A stretch of 64,000 nt of DNA from Pseudomonas soli. GTDB taxonomy: Bacteria > Pseudomonadota > Gammaproteobacteria > Pseudomonadales > Pseudomonadaceae. The position numbers and the translations under genes were made by a program. The notes under the pieces were generated by a model that ran no database searches, had not been told where the DNA came from, and saw only the letters and a program-made list of their open reading frames with translations. Below, piece after piece: positions 33,571-43,299 of the stretch; position 1 is the first letter of the stretch, and the number at the start of each line of letters is the position of its first letter. Location: NCBI RefSeq assembly GCF_900110655.1, contig NZ_FOEQ01000008.1, forward strand, positions 143,893-207,892, written 5' to 3'.

Positions 33571-36500
33571 TCAGTTGTTGTACGGCAGCAGCCAACTGAC
33601 GCTGAACTCGGCATTCGGGTAGTCAAGGCGTAGGCGGGGGAGGACAAAGCCGCCACAGGAGCGGCAAGTATCCATCAGGGTGAAGACCTTGATGCTGGCC
33701 ACGTCGTCGGGCCGGTTGAGAAGGTCCTGATTGATCGTCGAGGCGATCAGGCGCTCGGAGTCCAGGTGGCGGCGGTGGTTCCTGATGGTCAGCCAGTTGG
33801 CGCGTCGCAATACCGGGAGATGAGTGAAGCGTGGGTCCGGGTCCACCCCCTGCATGCGTGCGCGGGCGTCGATGTAGTCGATAGGTGGATGCTGGCCGGG
33901 CGCAGGGGTGGTGACAATGATTCCCCTTCTGGCCCGGCCGCCGGAAAGTGCGAAGTACACGCGGCGATTGCCGTTGCCGAAGGTGACTGTGGCGAAGGCC
34001 AGGTTGGCGCCCGACAGATGTTGCTTCAATTGTTCCATGCCGTCATCAGTGAGCATCTGGGCTAGGGTCATCGGGGCGTACTCGGCACGTGTGCCTGAGG
34101 CCGGCAGCAACCGATTGAGGATGCCGTTTACATGCAATTGCTCCACGGTGGTGAACCTGGCCAGGTTATGGAAGCGGGGGATGATTGATTTGTTCAGCCC
34201 CATCACGTCGGTGAGTGAAAAACCGGCCAGGCCATCCTGGGCATGGGCTGATGTCAGAATATTACGTGCGAAGAGTGGGTACTGCGATTCCTCCATTTGG
34301 TCGAGCGCACTATGCAGGGCGGTCGGCCCGGTGGGGGGCGCGGTGCGTCGCTGGTGGCGCATCCAGTCGCGCAACAAGCCTGCGAGGTTGTCGATGTCTT
34401 GTTGCAGGTCAGGTCGAGAGGCCACTATTCGATAGGTTTCGCTGACGTCAAGATACTGGGTGATGGCGTCGAGGTTAGTGACCCGGGTGAATGTCAGGCG
34501 TGTGCTTTGCTCTGGCACGGGATATCGGGTAGGGCTCAGCGTGCCATTTAGCAGGGCTGCTACCTGACTGCGTTGCCAAGCCTCGAAATCGAAAGGTGTG
34601 CCATAGAATACGCCGGTATCGGCTTCGACCAGCAACCAGTCCCGATCGCGATAGTGTACGCGAGCACCGCGCAAGGTACGCCGATCAGCGAGCACTCGGC
34701 TCAGCCTGCCAAGCCTTACGGGTGGGCAATGGCCGGTGAGCAGCGCGACTTGGTCGGCTGTCATGGAGGCGGGTAGGCCAAACCAGTGCTCGCTCAGGGG
34801 GTAGCCAGGCACTCCCTCGTTGTAACAGTGCGCAATGTTGGGTAACCCCATCAAATCGGCGTCTTCATCACTCAACGGTTTGAGAATCAAGCGTTGGGTG
34901 TGGCGGCCCCTGTTGGGCATCACTTCCTCGGTGTACTGCACCAGCCGGTTCTCCCTGATCATGACGTGGGCAACGCTATCGCTGTTCGCGCCGTTCGCCC
35001 GGTAGGTGATCGGTACTGGTTCGATGCGAATGGTCTCGAATGCCCGGCTGACCTGCTGGCCGTACGCTGGCGTGCCGGCTTGGTTGGCAACAGGCGCCAG
35101 CTGTATCGCAATCCCCTGTGGTGGCGCGTCGGGGTAAGGGGGGGGCAGGCGCACAGGGGGCTGTGACCACAGCAATGGCGTCTGTGGTACACGCTGGGCC
35201 AAGCCTGCGGATTGACCGATCCGGTGGCGGTAGGCGACACCATTGATGATTGCGTCTACATGATCAGGGTCGCGGAGGATAAAGATCGGGTAGACCACCG
35301 GGTTGGACGTCTTGTCCCAGGCCCGGGTGATATCCTCGCCTTCGCCGAGCAGCAGCGTGATGACATCGGGTTTATGGCCGGGTAGCAGTTTTTCTTGAGG
35401 GAGTACTGCGCCGAGCTGTGCGCGGGCACTCTCATCGAGGGCGCCGCTCCAGCTTCCGGAGCCTGCGCCATGGCGATACAGCTTGGCGGGTATCGGCTGG
35501 TCTTTCCAGTACCTGGCGGCTTGCAGCATTCCAAGGCGCATGGCGCTGGCGCTCTTGCCGGCCATACCATATAGCCTCGCCAGGGGCCTTATGATGCGCC
35601 CACCGAGGGCAAATGTTGAGCCCAGGGCGCCAAGGGCGTCCAAGCCGCAGCTCAGGGCTTCGGTACCACTGCGAACGTCCGCGCAGCTGAGTCCTGGCAC
35701 ACTGTTGGAGAGCAGTCTTAACAGATAGCGCCCCGTGCTGTCCTTGCGCTTTTCGGCAAGAAAAAGTTCGAGAGGCGTTGCGCCCTTGCCGCTGCTGTAA
35801 AGCTCATCGCGGTTCCCCAGGGCCACCGAAGTGGCGTAACAGCGGGCCAGTGCCTGCAACCGGTCTTCGTTCGGTGCACTGGCCAGCGCGACAGTTTCTG
35901 CAATGGAGCTGGTGTGCCAGGGGAGATCGACTTCGTTGTACTCCCGGTAGTCGAAATGAAGTGTTGCGGTCCATACCGCGCGCCGCTGTGCGGTAACGAC
36001 GTGGCGGCGCCATTTCAATGTTTCCGGAAACAGTTCATAAAGGGTATCTGCCGCCTCCCCGGGAAGATAGACGACTATCCCTTGGGTGCCGATTTCTGGC
36101 TTCCAGTCAGAGGCCGGCGAGTGTTCCTGCCTGGGAATGCCGCCTTTGACAGGACCTATGTAGGTCGGCCAAGTGACCGCATGGCACTGCCACCTGCCGT
36201 CACGCAATTGGCGCTGAGCCGTTTGCGGAAGATGGCGCAGCAAGCGGTGCATCATGTCTTCGTAGACTGCCTGGGCGCGTCGTTGCCACGCCTTGAATTC
36301 ATGGTCGTAGAGTGCCGTGGCGTCAGGCAGTTTGCTGTGCTGGTAGCCAGCGCCGTGGTCCAGATAAGCGTTGAGGTGCAACTGTTTGTCCGCATTTCTG
36401 CTGTCAGGCGCGATCCCCGCCTGGCGTAGTTGCCAGCTGGCAAGATCGAAACGATCAGGCAGGTCCCGCAAGCTTTCTCGATCCCACGCAATGAGGTAGT

Positions 36501-37839
36501 GGTCATAAGCCTGTTGCCAGTGTGATTGCGACCATGGCGGCGACTCGGTGAGGATACCCTGCAACTGCGCCCACTCAGCGAGGGTTTGGGCCAGAACCCG
36601 TTCGAACACCGCGGTGTCCTTCTCAGGCAGGTTGGTGGCGCCCTCCGCAGCGTCGAAGGTCACCGGTTTGCGCCGGGCCTGCAACAGGTAGGCGCCTTGG
36701 CGCAGGTTGGCCCAGCGCAAGTCGGGCTCATACAGATAGTCAGGGGAGTCATCGTCGATCAGCAATTCTGGCGCGAAACGGCGTATCAGCAGTTCGGCGG
36801 CGATTTCCGCCATGGCGGGTACACCGCCGAGATGCATGTAGAGACTGTTGACCAGGTCGAGCCGAATCTCGCTGAAGTGTTCGTACTTGTTATGGGCATT
36901 GAACAGCTCGAAATCCAGAATGTGGCCTGGTCGGCGCTGCTCCGCTGGATAGAGTGCATCGATCAGCGCCTGCTCAGCGAGGGCGCGATGCAGTGCAGCG
37001 GTTGTCGGGGTGTAGTCCCCTTGGGCTGCCGTCGCCAGGCGCTGGCCCAGGCGTTCGAAAGCTCTGGCGCCAAGCAGCGCTTCGACGACCTGTCCAGGCG
37101 GTGCATTCAGGGCCGAACCGTCCATTGCGATGCGCCCAGAAGGGTTCGCCAGCCCGCCCGCCTCGCGCTCGCGAGTGGTGGGATGCCTGTATCGCAATCC
37201 TTGGTAGTAGAACGACGCCTGCGCTTGGTTGAGCAGCTTTTCGAACAGGCTGCTGCCGGGAGCATGTGCGAACAGGTGGCCGGCGAGGAGCGGGAGATCA
37301 AGGTACTTGCTGGTTTCCAGGGGGGCGTGCCAGCCGCGGTTGGATGCTGCGGTCAGTTGGCCGCGAAGCAGCAGCGTTGCTATGAGATAGGCGTCCGTCC
37401 GTCTGAGACTCGGGTAATGGTGCCAAAGTGCTTGGCCAAAGCTGCAGACTGCATAAGAGGCGTCCAGATGCGCTCGTGGAAGCAGTTCGGGAAACTTGTG
37501 GGTGTCGGCGTCTTTGATGAGCTGTCTGGCCAAGCTTGCATAAAACAGCGCGCAATCGTCCAGGTTCACCTGCAGGGACGTTTCACGCCCTAGAAAATGA
37601 TTAAGGTGCTGTTTAGCGCTGTCCTTGGCCAGAGCTGCATCCAGGGCGCCTTCAAGCTCCAGGTCAAGCAGCGTTGACGGGTAAAGTGCGCCAAGATCGA
37701 ATGCTCGATCAAAATGGTCGCTCAGTGAGGTGGCGACGTCTTGTGCGCCGGAAAGCTCACTGATGACAACGACCTGTGCCGGGGTAAGTGCGCGAATCCT
37801 AGCCCTTTCGGCAGAATCGAGGGTCGAGCGACGTGACAT
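33571..37839 (-). CDS. Large toxin-like protein with C-terminal deaminase-fold domain
   Basis: 1422 residues from ATG 37839, which has GGAGG five bases upstream. No signal peptide or RTX is seen. The long body (about 1-1270) has no family I can name firmly; size, composition and a short hydrophobic patch near 725-750 recall the giant dermonecrotic-toxin-like (DUF6543-type) proteins of Pseudomonas. The last 130 residues read as a zinc deaminase: paired strands (FATVTFGNG, RRVYFALSGG), D1360-S-E1362 starting a helix, strand VFTLMDT, C1392-R-S-C1395 heading the next helix, and a final strand. This is the polymorphic-toxin deaminase pattern (Pput_2613/XOO_2897-like). The gene is visibly less GC-rich than its neighbours and no immunity gene is adjacent. 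Delivery route and target (DNA, RNA or free nucleotide) are unknown. Confidence 0.7.
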   Translation of the reverse strand: MSRRSTLDSAERARIRALTPAQVVVISELSGAQDVATSLSDHFDRAFDLGALYPSTLLDLELEGALDAALAKDSAKQHLNHFLGRETSLQVNLDDCALFYASLARQLIKDADTHKFPELLPRAHLDASYAVCSFGQALWHHYPSLRRTDAYLIATLLLRGQLTAASNRGWHAPLETSKYLDLPLLAGHLFAHAPGSSLFEKLLNQAQASFYYQGLRYRHPTTREREAGGLANPSGRIAMDGSALNAPPGQVVEALLGARAFERLGQRLATAAQGDYTPTTAALHRALAEQALIDALYPAEQRRPGHILDFELFNAHNKYEHFSEIRLDLVNSLYMHLGGVPAMAEIAAELLIRRFAPELLIDDDSPDYLYEPDLRWANLRQGAYLLQARRKPVTFDAAEGATNLPEKDTAVFERVLAQTLAEWAQLQGILTESPPWSQSHWQQAYDHYLIAWDRESLRDLPDRFDLASWQLRQAGIAPDSRNADKQLHLNAYLDHGAGYQHSKLPDATALYDHEFKAWQRRAQAVYEDMMHRLLRHLPQTAQRQLRDGRWQCHAVTWPTYIGPVKGGIPRQEHSPASDWKPEIGTQGIVVYLPGEAADTLYELFPETLKWRRHVVTAQRRAVWTATLHFDYREYNEVDLPWHTSSIAETVALASAPNEDRLQALARCYATSVALGNRDELYSSGKGATPLELFLAEKRKDSTGRYLLRLLSNSVPGLSCADVRSGTEALSCGLDALGALGSTFALGGRIIRPLARLYGMAGKSASAMRLGMLQAARYWKDQPIPAKLYRHGAGSGSWSGALDESARAQLGAVLPQEKLLPGHKPDVITLLLGEGEDITRAWDKTSNPVVYPIFILRDPDHVDAIINGVAYRHRIGQSAGLAQRVPQTPLLWSQPPVRLPPPYPDAPPQGIAIQLAPVANQAGTPAYGQQVSRAFETIRIEPVPITYRANGANSDSVAHVMIRENRLVQYTEEVMPNRGRHTQRLILKPLSDEDADLMGLPNIAHCYNEGVPGYPLSEHWFGLPASMTADQVALLTGHCPPVRLGRLSRVLADRRTLRGARVHYRDRDWLLVEADTGVFYGTPFDFEAWQRSQVAALLNGTLSPTRYPVPEQSTRLTFTRVTNLDAITQYLDVSETYRIVASRPDLQQDIDNLAGLLRDWMRHQRRTAPPTGPTALHSALDQMEESQYPLFARNILTSAHAQDGLAGFSLTDVMGLNKSIIPRFHNLARFTTVEQLHVNGILNRLLPASGTRAEYAPMTLAQMLTDDGMEQLKQHLSGANLAFATVTFGNGNRRVYFALSGGRARRGIIVTTPAPGQHPPIDYIDARARMQGVDPDPRFTHLPVLRRANWLTIRNHRRHLDSERLIASTINQDLLNRPDDVASIKVFTLMDTCRSCGGFVLPRLRLDYPNAEFSVSWLLPYNN

Positions 37840-37931
37840 GGCGGCCTCCGCTGTGTGAAAGGCGTCAGTCTGTCGAAACCGGGTACGGCCAGGGCGGTGC
37901 CAGGGCACCACACACTGGTGGGGAGCTGGCG

Positions 37932-37981
37932 GTGTGAAAACGTGATGACGGGGATATCCCGCAGGTCAGCCGTTTTCACAC
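37932..37981. promoter_or_regulatory. Long inverted repeat upstream of the toxin-like gene
   Basis: GTGTGAAAACG (37932-37942) and CGTTTTCACAC (37971-37981) are exact complements. Between them lies the perfect palindrome GGGATATCCC (37951-37960). It sits between the 42-residue ORF and the toxin-like start, 93 bp before the latter. It looks like an operator pair rather than a terminator, as there is no U-run. Confidence 0.5.
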
Positions 37982-37999
37982 TGTCGCAGGGGTGCGCGG

Positions 38000-38128
38000 C
38001 TATTCCTGGTCGGCGCTGGATTGATCGTCACCGTCCTGCTCGACGCCGGGCGTCGGTTCAGCGTGGACAGCAACGGATTGCTCTTCAGGGTTCAGGCTTG
38101 GGAAGGGAAGATTCGGGATTTCATGCAT
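38000..38128 (-). CDS. Small 42-residue acidic peptide, unknown
   Basis: ATG 38128 with GAGG nine bases upstream opens a 42-codon frame ending TAG. The N-terminus is proline-rich (MHEIPNLPFPSLNPEEQ) and the second half is acidic (D, E and Q) without cysteine or membrane segment. It lies between phhC and the toxin-like gene, same strand as both. It could be a real small protein (leader, antitoxin-like or chaperone-like) or a chance frame; the good RBS and biased composition favour real. I do not recognise it. Confidence 0.5.
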   Translation of the reverse strand: MHEIPNLPFPSLNPEEQSVAVHAEPTPGVEQDGDDQSSADQE

Positions 38129-38299
38129 CTCGTCGTTCCTCGCAAGTGTGAGTGAAAAGGCAGCGCTTGGCGCATATGAGGCTTCGAAAAGCTGGGGCAG
38201 GATACAGCAGTCTGGATGACAGTTTGCGATTTTTCATGGGCGCTGGTCGATTTTCGCGGGCGGCTATCGAACATCGGGAAGCAGGAAGGGCGCGAGAGC

Positions 38300-38333
38300 G
38301 AGCAGCCCGCGACAGTGTTATCGCGGGCTGCTC
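38300..38333. terminator. 13-bp perfect hairpin downstream of phhC
   Basis: GAGCAGCCCGCGA (38300-38312) and its exact complement (38321-38333) enclose an 8-base loop, 19 bases beyond the phhC stop (38352). Likely marks the end of the phh operon transcript. No U-run follows on the minus strand, so it may act as an RNA stabiliser instead. Confidence 0.55.
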
Positions 38334-38351
38334 GCGGGCCATCGGCCAGGT

Positions 38352-39545
38352 TCAGCGACAGACGTCGGCGACGGCCGCTGCCAGCTGTTCCAGGCGCTTG
38401 GCGTCCGCTCCGGCGATGTTCGCCCGGCCGGTACCGACCATGTATACGCTGTGTCGCTCGCGCAGCAGACGCACCTGTTCGGGATTCAGCCCGGTGTAGG
38501 AGAACATCCCGCGTTGCGCGGCGATATGCGCGAAGCGCCCGGCCAGGCCATGGGGCTCCAGCGCTTTCACCAGGCCGACGCGAAGCTCGGCGATGCGCTG
38601 GCGCATGGCGTTCACTTCCTCGATCCACAACGCCTTGAGTGCCGGGTCACCGAGAATCTCGGCGACCACCGCCGCGCCATGGTCTGGCGGCGTCGACCAC
38701 AGGTTGCGCGCAATGAACGCCAGCTGGCTGCGCACATCCTGCAGTTTATCGGCGTCGTGGCTGCACACCAGCAGGGCGCCGGTGCGCTCACGGTACAGGC
38801 CGAAGTTCTTCGAGCAGGAGCTGGTGATCAGCAGTTCCGGCAGTTCGGCGGCGAACAGGCGCACTGCCCAGGCGTCCTCCTCCAGGCCGTCACCGAAGCC
38901 CTGGTAGGCAAAGTCGATCAATGGCAGCAAGTTGCGCCGCTTGACGATGTCGAGCACCGCGCGCCAGTCGTCCCGGCCCAGATCGAAGCCGGTGGGGTTG
39001 TGGCAGCAGGCGTGCAGCAATACCACGTCGCCTTCCGGTGCTTGCTCCAGTGCGGCGAGCATGGCGTCGACGTTCAGGCGGTTGTCCGCGCCCACGTAGG
39101 GGTAGTGCGACACCTTGAGCCCGGCACCGGCGAAGATCGTCTCGTGGATCGGCCAGGTCGGGTCGCTCAGCCAGATACCGCGGCCCGGCAGGCAGTGGGC
39201 GATAAACTCCGCCGCCAGGCGCAGGGCACCTGTGCCGCCAGGGGTCTGGGTGGCGCCGGCGCGCTGGCTTTTGAGCAGCGTGGAATCGCTGCCCAGCACC
39301 AGCTCGCTGACCAGGCGTCCAAAAGCTGCATCGCCATGACCGCCAACATAGCTCTTGGTGGCTTGCCGCTCGACCAGGCGTTGCTCAGCCTGCTTTACCG
39401 CCGCCGGAATCGGCGTCAGCCCCTGAGCGTCCTTGAACACGCCGACACCCAGGTCGAACTTGGCCGGGTTGCCGTCGCGGGCGTAGGCTTCCATCAGCCC
39501 CAGGATCGGGTCGCCAGGGACCCGAGCGATGGCGGCGAAGTGCAT
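38352..39545 (-). CDS. phhC: Aromatic amino acid aminotransferase PhhC
   Basis: A 397-residue class I PLP aminotransferase: TPGGTGALR, HACCHNPTG, DFAYQGFG and the Schiff-base lysine in SSCSKNFGLYRERTG. It converts tyrosine (and Phe) to the keto acid for the homogentisate route. ATG 39545 overlaps the phhB stop (TGATG), a translational coupling; a GTG one codon earlier is also possible. Last gene of phhABC. Confidence 0.93.
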   Translation of the reverse strand: MHFAAIARVPGDPILGLMEAYARDGNPAKFDLGVGVFKDAQGLTPIPAAVKQAEQRLVERQATKSYVGGHGDAAFGRLVSELVLGSDSTLLKSQRAGATQTPGGTGALRLAAEFIAHCLPGRGIWLSDPTWPIHETIFAGAGLKVSHYPYVGADNRLNVDAMLAALEQAPEGDVVLLHACCHNPTGFDLGRDDWRAVLDIVKRRNLLPLIDFAYQGFGDGLEEDAWAVRLFAAELPELLITSSCSKNFGLYRERTGALLVCSHDADKLQDVRSQLAFIARNLWSTPPDHGAAVVAEILGDPALKALWIEEVNAMRQRIAELRVGLVKALEPHGLAGRFAHIAAQRGMFSYTGLNPEQVRLLRERHSVYMVGTGRANIAGADAKRLEQLAAAVADVCR

Positions 39546-39901
39546 CACTTGCGCCCTTCAGCAGTTTTGGCGACCTCGTCGGTGCGCGCGCACATGATGA
39601 AGTCGTTGCGGTGCAGGCCTTTGATCGAGTGGCTCCACCAGGTCACGGTGACCTTGCCCCACTCGGTCAGCAGGCCAGGGTGGTGGCCTTCGGCTTCGGC
39701 GATCTCGCCGATGGCGTTGGTGAAGGCCAGGGCGTGCTTGAAGTTCTTGAACAGGAACACGCGCTCGAGCTCCATGTGGCCGTCGCGGGTTTCGATGTTC
39801 CAGTCCGGGATCAGTCGGATCAGTTCCGCCAGCTCCTCGTCGGTGACTTTCGGCGCATCGGCGCGGCAGGCTTCGCAGTGGGCTTGGTTCAAGGCATTCA
39901 T
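39545..39901 (-). CDS. phhB: Pterin-4a-carbinolamine dehydratase PhhB
   Basis: A 118-residue enzyme that dehydrates 4a-hydroxytetrahydrobiopterin formed by PhhA and so recycles the cofactor. The family motif E-A-E-G-H-H-P (EIAEAEGHHPGLLTEWGKV) and TWWSHSIKGLHRNDFI are present. It lies 38 bases after phhA and overlaps phhC by one base. Confidence 0.95.
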   Translation of the reverse strand: MNALNQAHCEACRADAPKVTDEELAELIRLIPDWNIETRDGHMELERVFLFKNFKHALAFTNAIGEIAEAEGHHPGLLTEWGKVTVTWWSHSIKGLHRNDFIMCARTDEVAKTAEGRK

Positions 39902-39939
39902 GGGTGTTTTCCGGTTTGAGTTGTTATCGACAGGGGCGC

Positions 39940-40728
39940 TCAGGCAGCGACCTTGGGTGGAAACTTCGGTGCGTGCAGGCCCAGCTGCATGGCCTGGTGG
40001 ACCATGGTCATGATGTCTTCGTGGGCCAGGTCGAACAGACGCTTCATGTTCGGCAGGACGAAGTACAAGGGCTGCAGGATATCGATGCGGTAGGGCGTGC
40101 GCATGGCTTCGATCGGGTCGAAGGCCTGGTGCTCTGGTTCGCTGGACAGGCTGTAGACCGTCTCTTTCGGCGAGGAGAGGATGCCGCCGCCGTAGATCTT
40201 GCGGCCTTGCGCGGTCTCCATCAGGCCGAACTCGATGGTCATCCAGTACAGGCGCGCCAGGTAGACACGCTGTTCCTTGGTCGCCGCCAGGCCGAGCTTG
40301 CCATAGGTGTGGGTGAATTCGGCGAAGAACGGGTTAGTCAGCAGCGGGCAGTGGCCGAAGATCTCGTGGAAGATGTCCGGCTCCTGCAGGTAGTCCAGCT
40401 CTTCCGGGGTGCGGATGAAGGTGGCGACCGGGAAGCGCTTGCTGGCCAGCAGTTCGAAGAAGGTCTGGAAGGGGATCAGCGCAGGGACGCGGGCGACCTG
40501 CCAGCCGGTGGTGGCGCCAAGCACCTTGTTGACTTCGCCCAGCTGCGGGATGCGGTCATGGGGCAGCTTGAGCTGGTCGATGCCGTCGAGGTACTCCTGG
40601 CATGCCCGGCCTTCGATCACTTTCAACTGACGGGTGATCAGGGTGTTCCACACCGCATGCTCTTGCTGCGGGTAGTCGATAAAGCCATGCGCATCGGGCT
40701 CGCGTGCCACGTACTGCGTCTGTTTCAT
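39940..40728 (-). CDS. phhA: Phenylalanine-4-hydroxylase PhhA
   Basis: A 262-residue non-haem iron monooxygenase converting Phe to Tyr with tetrahydropterin and O2. The iron ligands are H121 and H126 in HEIFGH and a Glu near 166 in MTIEFGLMETAQG. It is the catalytic-domain-only bacterial form, without the mammalian regulatory domain. AGGAGAG precedes ATG 40728. First gene of the operon, divergent from phhR. Confidence 0.96.
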   Translation of the reverse strand: MKQTQYVAREPDAHGFIDYPQQEHAVWNTLITRQLKVIEGRACQEYLDGIDQLKLPHDRIPQLGEVNKVLGATTGWQVARVPALIPFQTFFELLASKRFPVATFIRTPEELDYLQEPDIFHEIFGHCPLLTNPFFAEFTHTYGKLGLAATKEQRVYLARLYWMTIEFGLMETAQGRKIYGGGILSSPKETVYSLSSEPEHQAFDPIEAMRTPYRIDILQPLYFVLPNMKRLFDLAHEDIMTMVHQAMQLGLHAPKFPPKVAA

Positions 40729-40846
40729 GTGGCTCTCCTGGTGAGGGCGTTCTTGTTATGTACAGGACATACCTTAGGAATATCCCTACAAACGAGGTTT
40801 TGCACCGGGGTGCGCGCCCGTCCTGCGCCGCCGTTTATCTTCTGTG

Positions 40847-40864
40847 CGTAACGATAATTTTACA
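40847..40864. promoter_or_regulatory. PhhR (TyrR-like) box 1
   Basis: CGTAAC-N6-TTTACA matches TGTAAA-N6-TTTACA at 10 of 12 positions. It lies about 120 bp before the phhA start and about 120 bp before phhR, so it could serve both directions. Confidence 0.65.
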
Positions 40865-40919
40865 AAATTAGCGTCATCCCGGAAAATCACGGACATCGAG
40901 CTGGGCAGACGGCTATTTT

Positions 40920-40937
40920 TGTCAGCTTATCTTTACG
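40920..40937. promoter_or_regulatory. PhhR (TyrR-like) box 2
   Basis: TGTCAG-N6-TTTACG matches the TyrR-type consensus at 9 of 12 positions. It lies 47 bp before the phhR start, a good place for autoregulation. Confidence 0.55.
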
Positions 40938-40983
40938 ACTTTTCCGTGGCGCGAGCAAAAACTCGGCCCCTTAGAGAGCCTTC

Positions 40984-42543
<1,560 letters not shown>

Positions 42544-42570
42544 TCTGGAAGTTTATCGAGGCTTGAATTG

Positions 42571-42625
42571 ATCGCGGGGCAAGCCCACACACGAATGCAG
42601 TGGTGGGAGGGGCTTGCCTCGCGAT
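42571..42625. repeat. Paired inverted REP elements
   Basis: Facing copies between the convergent phhR and DUF2790 genes (ATCGCGGGGCAAG at 42571, mirrored to 42625). Confidence 0.8.
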
Positions 42626-42637
42626 AAGCCTATGGTC

Positions 42638-42892
42638 TCAGCCGTTGGAGCAACCGTTGCCCATCACGCGGTATTCGAGAATGTGCTTCTGGCCCTGGGA
42701 GTCCTCATAGGTCATGCGCGCAGGCACCACTTCGCAGACGTTCGGCACTTCGCTCATGGAGATGACGCGGGCGATATCCAGGTGCTGCGAATAACTGTAC
42801 TGTTCAACCGGAATCTGCTCGACATCTTTTGCTTCGCCGGCCAGTGCCGCGCCGCAAAAACCGCCAAGTACCAATACCAGTAAAGCTTTCAT
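42638..42892 (-). CDS. Small secreted DUF2790 family protein
   Basis: 84 residues: signal peptide (1-19, ending ALA-G) and a mature domain with VPNVCEVVPARMTYEDSQG and the C-terminal YRVMGNGCSNG. Two conserved cysteines probably form a disulfide in the periplasm. This family is common and multicopy in Pseudomonas; function unknown. ATG 42892 is preferred over an in-frame TTG two codons upstream. Confidence 0.85.
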   Translation of the reverse strand: MKALLVLVLGGFCGAALAGEAKDVEQIPVEQYSYSQHLDIARVISMSEVPNVCEVVPARMTYEDSQGQKHILEYRVMGNGCSNG

Positions 42893-43299
42893 TTTCAATT
42901 TACCTGTCTAAGGTCGTGAGGGGGCGCGCGGCGCTTGTGGCGCCGCGAGTGCAACTAAGTTTCAACTATCAGGATAAGGTGCGGATTAACGTTGCCTTCG
43001 TGGGGGCTGTTTCCAAGTTAATCGCGTTGCCGTTGCTGGCGAGGTGAATTCTAGGAGGGTGGTCCGGGCTGAAACAGAGCGGGTTTTGATAAAGTCTTTT
43101 GACAGAATCTGTAACAATCACTGGCAAAGCGCTGCCTTTTGCCGCCGGCGATGGCTGGATGCCATGCGCTAGAGCGGTTGCTGTAAATTCGTGGGCTGAC
43201 GGTTCGTCGCGTTACTACCAACGTCGAATGGTCTTTGTCGCTCTGGTACAGTTACAAACGCTTCCATACAAAAACAACTATTACACCGAGGTAACACAG
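42893..43299. other. acs upstream region, no gene
   Basis: A 407-bp gap between the divergent DUF2790 and acs genes. TTGACA at 43099-43104 has no acceptable -10 at 16-18 bases. A TGGCA-N6-TGCC sequence near 43122 resembles a sigma54 site but is one base short between the GG and GC. I assign no promoter. Confidence 0.5.

Noticed and set aside
43122..43136. Sigma54 promoter before acs
   Set aside because: TGGCA and TGCC are present but the GG-GC spacing is one base short, which sigma54 does not tolerate.
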